Positions 57,937 through 64,000 of a DNA stretch of 64,000 nt are shown here, piece by piece. Positions within the stretch are counted from its first letter, which is position 1, and each line of letters begins with the position of its first letter. The DNA lies in assembly GCF_000308855.1 (NCBI RefSeq), contig NZ_BAGM01000096.1, positions 124,001 through 188,000 of the forward strand. The letters are read 5' to 3'. A model generated the notes under the pieces. The model was not told where the DNA came from and did not search any database. It saw nothing but the letters and a program-made list of their open reading frames with translations. Origin of the DNA: Nocardia veterana NBRC 100344. Its GTDB lineage: Bacteria > Actinomycetota > Actinomycetes > Mycobacteriales > Mycobacteriaceae. A program made the translations under genes and the position numbers.

Positions 57937-60282
57937 CTAGTGGTGGAACGGAGGACGAGCGGGTCCGGCCGGGTCGGATGGCCGGGTGAAGAACCCTGCC
58001 GCGAGTGCGCAGAGCACGAACAACCCGCCGGCGAGCAATCCCACTTCACGCAGCGCGTCGTACAGTCCGTCGCCGAGTCGCGGGTCGAAGGATATCGGAT
58101 GCGCCGCGAACACGGCGCTGCTCGCGGTCCCCCCGATCGCGGTGCCGAGACCGGCCGCCGTCGAATAGAGGGCGGAGCCGGTACCGAGCTGCGCCGGGGC
58201 CAGGGCGTCGGTCGCGAAGGCAGCGAGCGGCCCGCACAGGCAGGCCGAGGCGAATCCGAGGACCGCGCCGATCAGGGCGAAGACCGCACCCGGGCTGGGC
58301 ACCTCCGCTCCGGCGGCGAATCCGGCTGCCACCGCGGCCGCGGCCCCGGTGCCGAATCCCACCGCGGGGAAGAAGGCCGGGTGCGTGCGGTCGGCCACCG
58401 TGCCGAAGACCGGCGCGAAAACGGCGGTGACCACGGCCGCGGGCGCCAGCACACAGCCCACCATCTCTACGGCCATGTGCTCCGCCATCTGCAGGGAGAT
58501 CACGATCACGGTCGACACCATGTTCACCGCAGCCGCCGAAGCCGACGTCGATACGATCGCCAACCACCAGTTGCGGTCGCGCAGTACCGCTTTCGAGACG
58601 AGCGGGGCGGCCGCGCGCGCCTGCAGGAACAAGAACAGTCCCAGGAGGGCCGAACCAGCGATCAGGACCGGGCCCCACATCGCCCACCCCTGCTGGATCC
58701 CCTGCCCGAGGCTCAGCGCCATCAGCAACACTCCGCCGCCGGATACCAACAGGCCGACCGGGTTCGCCGCCGCGCGCTGGGTCGGCAGCGCGGGCACCAG
58801 CGTGCCCGCCAAGACGATCATGACCAATCCGAGCGGCACGGCGAGCAGGAAAACCAAGCGCCAGCTGAAACTTTCGACCAGTGCCGCGGCCACGAGCGGC
58901 GCCAGCAGCACGCCCAGTCCGCCGAGGCCACCCAGCAAACCCAGAGCCGCGCCACGTCGGCCCGGCGGGAAGAGGCGGACGATCACCGCCACGGTCTGCG
59001 GAATGATCAAGGCAGCGCCCAATCCCTGCACCATTCGGCTCGCGATCAAGATCGGCAAGGTCGGCGTCGCAGCCGCGGCCACCGACCCGAGCATGAACAA
59101 CCCCACACCGACGAGATAGATGGTCCTGGGACCGAACCGGTCGCCGAGGCGTCCACTGATCAGCAACGGAACCGTAGCGCACAGCAGGTATGCGTCGGAT
59201 ATCCAATGACCGACCGCGAATGTGCCGTCGAGGTCGTGTTGGATCGACGGCAGGCCCACCGACACTGCGCCGGATGTCAACAGCACGGCGAAGCAGCCGA
59301 TCGCCATCGCCCACGCCGCAGCCCACGGATTGCGCACCGGCAGCTCGGACCGAGGAGCCGGCCATCCCGGATGGTGCAGGGCGTGGGGAGGCAGGTGTGG
59401 CGGCATGTGCCGGACCGGATGCGGAGGAGGATACGGCGGCGCCGCGAAGGCGGGCCCGGATATCGCCTGCTGCGCCGCGGCCGCGAATTCTCCGGCGCTG
59501 GTGAACCGTTCGGCCGGATTCTTCGCCGTGGCCCGAGCGATGACAGCATTCAGTTGCGGCGGCACGTCCGGACGAAGCACCGGTGGCACCGGGTGGGCCA
59601 GATGTCCGGCGACCACCTGCCCCGGATCCGCCGCGGCGAACGGAGCTCGCCCGGTGAGCAACGCGAACAGCGTGCAGGCCAGCGAATATTGATCCGATCG
59701 ATGGTCGATCGGCATACCGGAGAGCTGCTCCGGCGAGGCGTAAGCCAATGTGGCGGTGAAGGTTCCGGTCGAGGTCAACTGCGTGTTGGCACTCAGCAGC
59801 CGGGCGATACCGAAATCGGTGAGCACCGCGCGCTCCGCCCGGCCGGCCTGCGTCGCCGCCAGCAGGATGTTCGCCGGCTTCACATCCCGGTGCAGCACAC
59901 CTCGACTGTGCGCGTAATCGAGCGCCGCCGCGACCTCGGCGACGATCCGCACGGCACGTTCCGCACCGACCGCCGCCGGATCCAGCTTGCTGGTATCGAT
60001 GCCCTCGACATACTGCATCGCCAACCACGGCTGCCCGTTCTCGATCCCGCGGTCGTGGATCGCCACGATCCCCGGATGATCCAGTCGCGCAACGATATCG
60101 GCCTCCCGGTCGAACCGCGCGCGGAGTTCCGGATCCGCCGACACGTCCTGGTTCAGCACCTTGAGCGCCACCACCCGCGGCAACCGCGGATGCCGGGCCC
60201 GGTACACCGATCCCATCCCGCCTCGCCCGAGCACCCCTTCGATCGCGTACCCCGCCAGCATGGTGCCAGGTGCTGCGTCCAC
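57937..60282 (-). CDS. Serine/threonine protein kinase fused to a DHA2-type MFS transporter
   Basis: 781 residues from GTG 60282 (G-run 5 bases upstream; GTG 60327 would add 15). Residues 12-275 are a Hanks-type kinase: LGRGGMGSVY at 18-27, Lys41 in VALKVL, HRDVKPAN at 131-138, DFG at 156-158, and activation-loop threonines in STGTFTATLAYASPEQL. A Pro/His-rich linker (about 285-320) leads to an MFS of the EmrB/QacA group with about 14 helices, starting AWAMAIGCFAVLLTSGAVSV, with motif A in ISGRLGDRFGPRTIYLVG. The kinase would face the cytoplasm. The single uninterrupted frame, with both halves carrying their motifs, argues for a real fusion in which phosphorylation may control transport. Substrate unknown. 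Confidence 0.9.
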   Translation of the reverse strand: MDAAPGTMLAGYAIEGVLGRGGMGSVYRARHPRLPRVVALKVLNQDVSADPELRARFDREADIVARLDHPGIVAIHDRGIENGQPWLAMQYVEGIDTSKLDPAAVGAERAVRIVAEVAAALDYAHSRGVLHRDVKPANILLAATQAGRAERAVLTDFGIARLLSANTQLTSTGTFTATLAYASPEQLSGMPIDHRSDQYSLACTLFALLTGRAPFAAADPGQVVAGHLAHPVPPVLRPDVPPQLNAVIARATAKNPAERFTSAGEFAAAAQQAISGPAFAAPPYPPPHPVRHMPPHLPPHALHHPGWPAPRSELPVRNPWAAAWAMAIGCFAVLLTSGAVSVGLPSIQHDLDGTFAVGHWISDAYLLCATVPLLISGRLGDRFGPRTIYLVGVGLFMLGSVAAAATPTLPILIASRMVQGLGAALIIPQTVAVIVRLFPPGRRGAALGLLGGLGGLGVLLAPLVAAALVESFSWRLVFLLAVPLGLVMIVLAGTLVPALPTQRAAANPVGLLVSGGGVLLMALSLGQGIQQGWAMWGPVLIAGSALLGLFLFLQARAAAPLVSKAVLRDRNWWLAIVSTSASAAAVNMVSTVIVISLQMAEHMAVEMVGCVLAPAAVVTAVFAPVFGTVADRTHPAFFPAVGFGTGAAAAVAAGFAAGAEVPSPGAVFALIGAVLGFASACLCGPLAAFATDALAPAQLGTGSALYSTAAGLGTAIGGTASSAVFAAHPISFDPRLGDGLYDALREVGLLAGGLFVLCALAAGFFTRPSDPAGPARPPFHH

Positions 60283-60490
60283 ACCAACCCCCCGAGCTCG
60301 TTCCTGCGGCGAACCACGATCGGCCACCGGACGGACCGATCATAGGACTCCCGCTGCGGCTGGGCGAACCGGCTGCTGGGCTCGTTCAGGACAAATACCA
60401 TCCATAAGGGCTGGGTACCGCACCCGCTGCGGTCAGCGGGACGTAGTGGCGGCCGTAGAACGTCGCCACCAGGTCACGCCGGCCTTCCGG

Positions 60491-61570
60491 TCACAGCAGG
60501 GGCCTGCCGCGGTTGTCGGCCTCGGCTCGCACCGCATCCTCGAATCCGGAACCGTACTCCTCGCAGTACAGCAGCAGGCAGCCGCGGATGGCGGCCAGCA
60601 GATCCTCCAGCAGGTCGACCGCCGGGCGGGCGGGGTCGAGGCGCGAGATACGGAACTCGTCGGTGAGGGCGGTGAGCCCGTCCTCGTCGATTTCACCACC
60701 GCGCATACGTCGTTCGATCGCCTCGGCCGCCTCCACGATCCGGGCCGGGTTGCGCACCCGGCCCTCGGCGGCGGCCAGAGCGTCGGCGATCAGGTCGACC
60801 ACGACCTCGGTGGGGCTCTCGCCCGCGGACAGTCGTTCCAGTACCAGGGTGGGCGTCTCCACCTGGAGCGCCTCGAGATTGTCCGCCTCCGCGACCACGT
60901 GCACCGGGTGCACCTCCGCCGCCTCGGCCGCGACCTGGGCGGCGAGATACAGCCAGCGCGCCGCGGCCACCGCGGCAGCGGCGGGGTCCATATCGGTGAA
61001 CCGGTCGATCGTCGCGAGCGGGTCGGCATACAGCAGCGCGTCGGCCGCGTGCGCCTGCACCGGCGAGATGTCGGCCCGGGACAGCTCGACCGCCTGCCGG
61101 GCCCGCCCGGACAGATCGCCCAGCTCGGCCGCCTCGATCGCCGCCTGTTCGGTGCGCACCTCGGCGACGAGGAGCTCCACCAGCGCCGTATCACCGATCA
61201 GATGCGCCACCCGGCCGACACGATGCGCCGCCTCCTCGATCACGCTGTAGGACACCGCCATCATCCCGTCCTCGTCCGGCAGGTTCGGCTCCCGTACCGC
61301 CGCCTCCACCTCGCCGAACCGGTTGCGCTCCTGCGCCCGGTGCCACGCGATACTGTTCGGCACCTCCGGATCCCCCGCCGCCGACGCCGGATGAGTGTAG
61401 GTGCGCCACTGATACTCCGACAGTTTCGTCAAGGCCGCCGCCGCCGCCAGCGCGACCTCCGGCTCGATATCCTCCGGCAGTCGGGCGATGGTCCGCGCCA
61501 TATCTCCCCGCCCGGTCCCCCAGCTCGCGACGAGCGCGCCGGCCCCCGGCTCGTATGCATACCGCGTCAC
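60491..61570 (-). CDS. Hypothetical helical protein upstream of the kinase-transporter
   Basis: 359 residues from ATG 61570. Strongly helical, Ala/Glu-rich, with repeated acidic amphipathic helices (LLVAEVRTEQAAIEAAELG, AAARWLYLAAQVAAEAAEV, RIVEAAEAIERRMRGGEI). No signal, membrane segment or known motif. It ends 164 bases before the kinase-transporter gene on the same strand, so the two could share a transcript. Codon bias is that of a real gene. Function unknown. Confidence 0.75.
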   Translation of the reverse strand: MTRYAYEPGAGALVASWGTGRGDMARTIARLPEDIEPEVALAAAAALTKLSEYQWRTYTHPASAAGDPEVPNSIAWHRAQERNRFGEVEAAVREPNLPDEDGMMAVSYSVIEEAAHRVGRVAHLIGDTALVELLVAEVRTEQAAIEAAELGDLSGRARQAVELSRADISPVQAHAADALLYADPLATIDRFTDMDPAAAAVAAARWLYLAAQVAAEAAEVHPVHVVAEADNLEALQVETPTLVLERLSAGESPTEVVVDLIADALAAAEGRVRNPARIVEAAEAIERRMRGGEIDEDGLTALTDEFRISRLDPARPAVDLLEDLLAAIRGCLLLYCEEYGSGFEDAVRAEADNRGRPLL

Positions 61571-61649
61571 ACTGTCAGTTCTACCCCTGTGGCGGATCAG
61601 GGCGCTCCGCTGGAGCTCAGGCGGGCGTGGCCGCTCCTCGGCCGACCGG

Positions 61650-61686
61650 AAAAAGGCCCCTCACCTGGGGCTCAGGTGAGGGGCCT
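61650..61686 (-). terminator. Intrinsic terminator of ssrA
   Basis: Perfect 14-bp stem AGGCCCCTCACCTG and CAGGTGAGGGGCCT (61654-61667, 61673-61686) with a 5-base loop, followed on the minus strand by TTTTT. It begins 2 bases past the tmRNA CCA end. Confidence 0.92.
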
Positions 61687-61687
61687 G

Positions 61688-62058
61688 TGGTGGAGCTGCC
61701 GGGAATTGAACCCGGGTCCTCCGCCGCTTCTTCAGGGCTTCTCCGTGTGCAGTTCGCTGTGTCTCTACTCGGATCTCTCGGTCACGCGAACAAGCCGAGA
61801 TGACGATCCCAGTCGCTGTTCGTTGTCCCGTACGACTCCGCGACCGAGCCGCACGGTAGAGCTCTCTAGCTGATGCCAGTACCCGGGCCGAGAGCAAACC
61901 CGGACTGACAGACACGCTCTACTGCTTAGGCAGCGAGAGCGTAGTCGCGCTGATGAGAATCGGCGCTTATTGGGTTACAGCGACGCTTACGGTGGTCTCC
62001 TGCCTGCACCGACACGCTTCCCCTGAATCGACGTACGCAGTCGAAACCGATCAGCCCC
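61688..62058 (-). ncRNA. ssrA: Transfer-messenger RNA (tmRNA)
   Basis: 371 bases on the minus strand. The 5' end GGGGCTGATCGGTTTCGACT and the 3' end GGTTCAATTCCCGGCAGCTCCACCA-type arm form the alanyl-tRNA-like domain. The tag frame (61964-61926) reads ADSHQRDYALAA and stop TAA, the tag known from Mycobacterium tuberculosis and relatives. It rescues stalled ribosomes together with SmpB and marks the released peptide for proteolysis. smpB lies just upstream on the same strand, 81 bases away. TATTAT at 62103-62108 (minus strand) is a possible -10. Confidence 0.97.
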
Positions 62059-62139
62059 GTAGTCAACTCAGTTGAGCACCCGGCTGGTAGGCCGGGCTGC
62101 CCATAATAACATCACTTCGCCGTCGGACATTCCCGCCGG

Positions 62140-62613
62140 TCAGCGCATCCCTTTCACACGGCGGCCGAGTTCGCGGGTCACTTCCCGCTCGGCGGTCCGA
62201 CGAGCCAGGTCGTGGCGCTTGTCGTAATCCTGCTTACCCTTGGCGAGCGCCAGTTCGACCTTCACCTTGCCATCGGTGAAGTACATCGACAGCGGGACGA
62301 GGGTCTGCGAGCTCTCCTTGGTCTTACCGGTGAGCTTGTCGATCTCACGACGGTGCAACAGCAGCTTGCGGGTGCGGCGCGGGGCGTGATTGGTCCAGGT
62401 GCCGTGCCCGTACTCGGGAATGTGCAGGCCGCGCAACCACACCTCACCGTCGTCGATGGTGGCGTAGGCGTCCACCAGCGACGCCTTCCCCTCCCGCAGG
62501 CTCTTCACCTCGGTGCCGACCAGCGCGATCCCCGCCTCGTAGGTGTCGAGGATCGTGTAGTTGTGCCGCGCCTTGCGGTTGGTGGCGATGACCTTGCGCC
62601 CCTTCTCCTTCAT
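62140..62613 (-). CDS. smpB: SsrA-binding protein SmpB
   Basis: 157 residues from ATG 62613 with GGAAAGG 6 bases upstream; the upstream in-frame ATG was rejected. OB-fold tmRNA-binding protein: KVIATNRKARHNYTILDTYEAG at the start, VGTEVKSLREGKASLVDAY near 30-48, LRGLHIPEYGHGTWTNHAP, RKLLLHRREIDKL near 85-97, and the basic C-terminal tail (KGKQDYDKRHDLARR). It delivers tmRNA to stalled ribosomes. In many actinobacteria it follows ftsE-ftsX; those genes are not beside it here. A tandem CCTGTCCGG (62663-62681) lies in its upstream region. Confidence 0.97.
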   Translation of the reverse strand: MKEKGRKVIATNRKARHNYTILDTYEAGIALVGTEVKSLREGKASLVDAYATIDDGEVWLRGLHIPEYGHGTWTNHAPRRTRKLLLHRREIDKLTGKTKESSQTLVPLSMYFTDGKVKVELALAKGKQDYDKRHDLARRTAEREVTRELGRRVKGMR

Positions 62614-62910
62614 GAACACCTTTCCTCGACTCCGCACAGCCCGGCTGCCGCTCCTCATTGTGCCTGTCCGGACCTGTCCGGTTTACACGGCAGCCGAACA
62701 GAAGGAAAACGAAATTCCGGGACCGATCATGCCGTGATCCGGCTCACTCGCGGTTCTCGCCGAATCGCCCGCCTTCCGGCCGGCACGGCACACCCCACCG
62801 CACCCGCGTCCACGGCCCGAGCCGGCGCGCGCAGCGGACGAATGCGGACATCCCCATCGCCGGGAACCGATTCCCGTGCCCGCGGCGGCAGCGGCGCGCA
62901 AAATAGTTGT

Positions 62911-63303
62911 GTGACAACGGTACCCAGATTCAGAGTGAGCACAGCCTCGGATCGTGTACTCGACGACCCGACCGATGCGCAACTACACGCCCTCCTGGCC
63001 GAATTGGACTATCGAGAACCCGAGCTCGTCGTCGAACGGCCGGGTTCGCCTGCGGCCCAACAGTATCTACGTGTCGAGATGGATCGGCGCATCGATCCCG
63101 ACGACGGTCGTGGCTATATCGTCGAATACGGCGGCGGCAGCCCCGGTATGCAGTTCCGCGCCAGCGTGCGCGACAACGCACGGTGGGGCACACCCCACTC
63201 CCCCGCCTTCGAACTGGTCGCAAAGACCGTGCGGGACTGGGCCTTTCAGCGCTACGGCTGGCACGAGTCGATGATGTGGGAGCGAGTCGGCGCCGAGCGC
63301 TGA
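62911..63303 (+). CDS. Hypothetical protein, divergent from smpB
   Basis: 130 residues from GTG 62911 (GTG 62935 also possible). No ribosome-binding site is seen, and an A/T-rich AAAATAGTT lies directly before it, so a leaderless mRNA is likely. The order is helix (DAQLHALLAELD), strands (ELVVERPG, YLRVEMDR, GYIVEYGGG, MQFRASV), then helix (FELVAKTVRDWAFQRYGW). The strand-rich middle and the final Trp-rich helix are vaguely like small immunity-type (Imm1-like) proteins, but this is not secure. Confidence 0.65.
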   Translation: MTTVPRFRVSTASDRVLDDPTDAQLHALLAELDYREPELVVERPGSPAAQQYLRVEMDRRIDPDDGRGYIVEYGGGSPGMQFRASVRDNARWGTPHSPAFELVAKTVRDWAFQRYGWHESMMWERVGAER

Positions 63304-63540
63304 TCAACCTCCCGGCCGCACCTCGAGATACAGAATCAGCAATCCGATCCAGGCGATCAGCAGTACCACCGTCGATACCCGCGGACGGCCGAGCGGCCGC
63401 CCGCGCGGTCGCAGCCACCCGGCCTCCACCGAATCCGCGATACCGCGACGGAGGCCGGCTTTGGCGGCGTCCGGCGGGTCACCACCGGGGCCCGTATCGG
63501 ACGACTGGTCGGAGCGGTCGTCGTGATGGTCGTGGGACAT
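63304..63540 (-). CDS. Small single-pass membrane protein (paralogue 1)
   Basis: 78 residues from ATG 63540. A His/Asp-rich polar head (MSHDHHDDRSDQSS) and an Arg-rich middle precede one transmembrane helix at the C-terminus (STVVLLIAWIGLLILYL) and the end VRPGG. The same helix-VRPGG ending closes the next gene, so the two are tandem paralogues. It overlaps the end of the convergent gene at 63303 by none, with a gap of 0 bases. Function unknown. Confidence 0.6.
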   Translation of the reverse strand: MSHDHHDDRSDQSSDTGPGGDPPDAAKAGLRRGIADSVEAGWLRPRGRPLGRPRVSTVVLLIAWIGLLILYLEVRPGG

Positions 63541-63555
63541 AGCGGCACGCTACCG

Positions 63556-63801
63556 CTATCCGCCCGGCCGCACCGCCAGATACAGCCCCAACACGGCAAT
63601 CCACACGATGACCAAGGCCACGGTCGAGGGTCGCATACCGGTTCGTGGCCGGGGCAGCTGCCGGGGCCGACGGAACCGCCGCACCGGTTTTGCGTCGGAG
63701 CGCACGTCGATCCGGAGCGGATCGGGCTCCGCGCCTGCCGCGACGCCGTGGTGTCCCGGCAGGCCGTTGCTCTGCATCACCGGGTCCTGGCCGTTGGTCA
63801 T
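63556..63801 (-). CDS. Small single-pass membrane protein (paralogue 2)
   Basis: 81 residues from ATG 63801; an upstream in-frame ATG at 63858 gives a less likely 100-residue form. A polar, Arg-rich head leads to a single C-terminal helix (STVALVIVWIAVLGLYL) and ends AVRPGG. It is a paralogue of the downstream gene, sharing the STV-x-L-x-I-x-WI pattern. Probably anchored with the N-terminus in the cytoplasm. Function unknown. Confidence 0.6.
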   Translation of the reverse strand: MTNGQDPVMQSNGLPGHHGVAAGAEPDPLRIDVRSDAKPVRRFRRPRQLPRPRTGMRPSTVALVIVWIAVLGLYLAVRPGG

Positions 63802-63920
63802 GGCGACACAAGTACCCCGGGTAACGGGATGCGTAAACGCCGTCGTGGTCGTCGCCACGCCTACGCGCCACGTCGAGGTGACGCGCCGCGTGTCGCCGGG
63901 CCCGGCCCGGCAGGTGTTCC

Positions 63921-64000
63921 TCAGTAACCCTCGTCCGGCGGGGGTTCGAAGTCCGGGTCCGGGATATCCCAGCCGGGCGGTGGTTCTCCAGGCTCGAACC
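63921..64000 (-). CDS. C-terminal tail of a gene entering from the right
   Basis: Only 25 codons and a TGA (63923-63921) are inside the window. The tail is acidic and proline-rich (FEPGEPPPGWD, DPDFEPPPDEGY), typical of a disordered C-terminus of a membrane or secreted protein. Identity cannot be given. The codons are GC3-biased and the frame is open to the edge, so it is probably real coding. Confidence 0.55.
   Translation of the reverse strand, partial: FEPGEPPPGWDIPDPDFEPPPDEGY

Noticed and set aside
57940..60345. Plus-strand open frame of 801 codons opposite the kinase-transporter
   Set aside because: Low-complexity Arg/Gly/His/Gln protein with no domain, the mirror image of the GC-rich kinase-MFS gene.
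62614..62910. Possible gene upstream of smpB
   Set aside because: Frames here have no codon bias or ribosome-binding site. Only a tandem CCTGTCCGG was seen, so it is treated as the divergent promoter region.
1..64000. CRISPR arrays, insertion sequences, prophage or integrase attachment sites
   Set aside because: No regularly spaced direct repeats, transposase or integrase motifs were seen. The tRNA-Ala gene has no partial duplicate or integrase beside it.

Overview
The window is a GC-rich chromosome segment from a mycolic-acid actinomycete, most likely Nocardia or a close relative. The signs are third codon positions that are nearly always G or C, frequent GTG starts, leaderless-looking promoters, an ESX-type (WXG100-like) protein, a DUF222/HNH (13E12-type) gene behind a perfect actinobacterial SOS box, an Asp23 cluster led by an ECF sigma factor, and a tmRNA encoding the tag ADSHQRDYALAA. 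Genus is an inference; no rRNA is present.

Left arm (1-16.2 kb, minus strand): a tightly packed run of genes ends in a giant reading frame that leaves the window (more than 4,060 codons). It joins a WXG-like N-terminus, a SecA-like ATPase, a papain-fold domain, an ADP-ribosyltransferase-like domain and a zincin (HEGGH) domain, with nine copies of a GxRPSD-type linker motif. The gene just before it encodes a WXG-type protein whose C-terminus looks like a dead copy of the same zincin domain (REMGR in place of HEGGH). Together with a membrane protein and two small upstream genes this looks like a polymorphic-toxin or effector locus and is the most novel part of the window.

Middle (16.2-35.9 kb): small catabolic and drug-efflux units, each paired with a TetR regulator and a visible palindromic operator. 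They include a frameshifted FAD monooxygenase, an SDR/DapB-like pair with twin operators, and a DHA2 exporter with a 23-bp operator. Also here are an SDR remnant, tRNA-Ala(GGC), the SOS-controlled DUF222 gene, a DsbA-like protein, a secreted lipase, phosphoglucomutase with a DUF190 protein, and a sugar-lactone oxidase.

35.9-40.1 kb (minus): one operon of ECF sigma factor, zinc-finger/Asp23 protein, further Asp23 proteins, DUF2273-like and DUF6286 membrane proteins, a previously unmarked 24-codon ORF, and AmaP. It resembles an envelope-stress or alkaline-shock module.

40.1-62 kb: regulators (MmyB-like, LuxR/GAF, two AraC, TetR), YceI, two translationally coupled acyl-CoA synthetases, mscL, an HSD10-like SDR, a secreted S33 peptidase, a TesB-like thioesterase, a 927-residue membrane-anchored periplasmic-binding-fold protein, DUF899, and a Ser/Thr kinase fused to a DHA2-type transporter.

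Right end (61.6-64 kb): the trans-translation pair ssrA (tmRNA) and smpB, followed by small membrane proteins and the tail of a gene that enters from the right.
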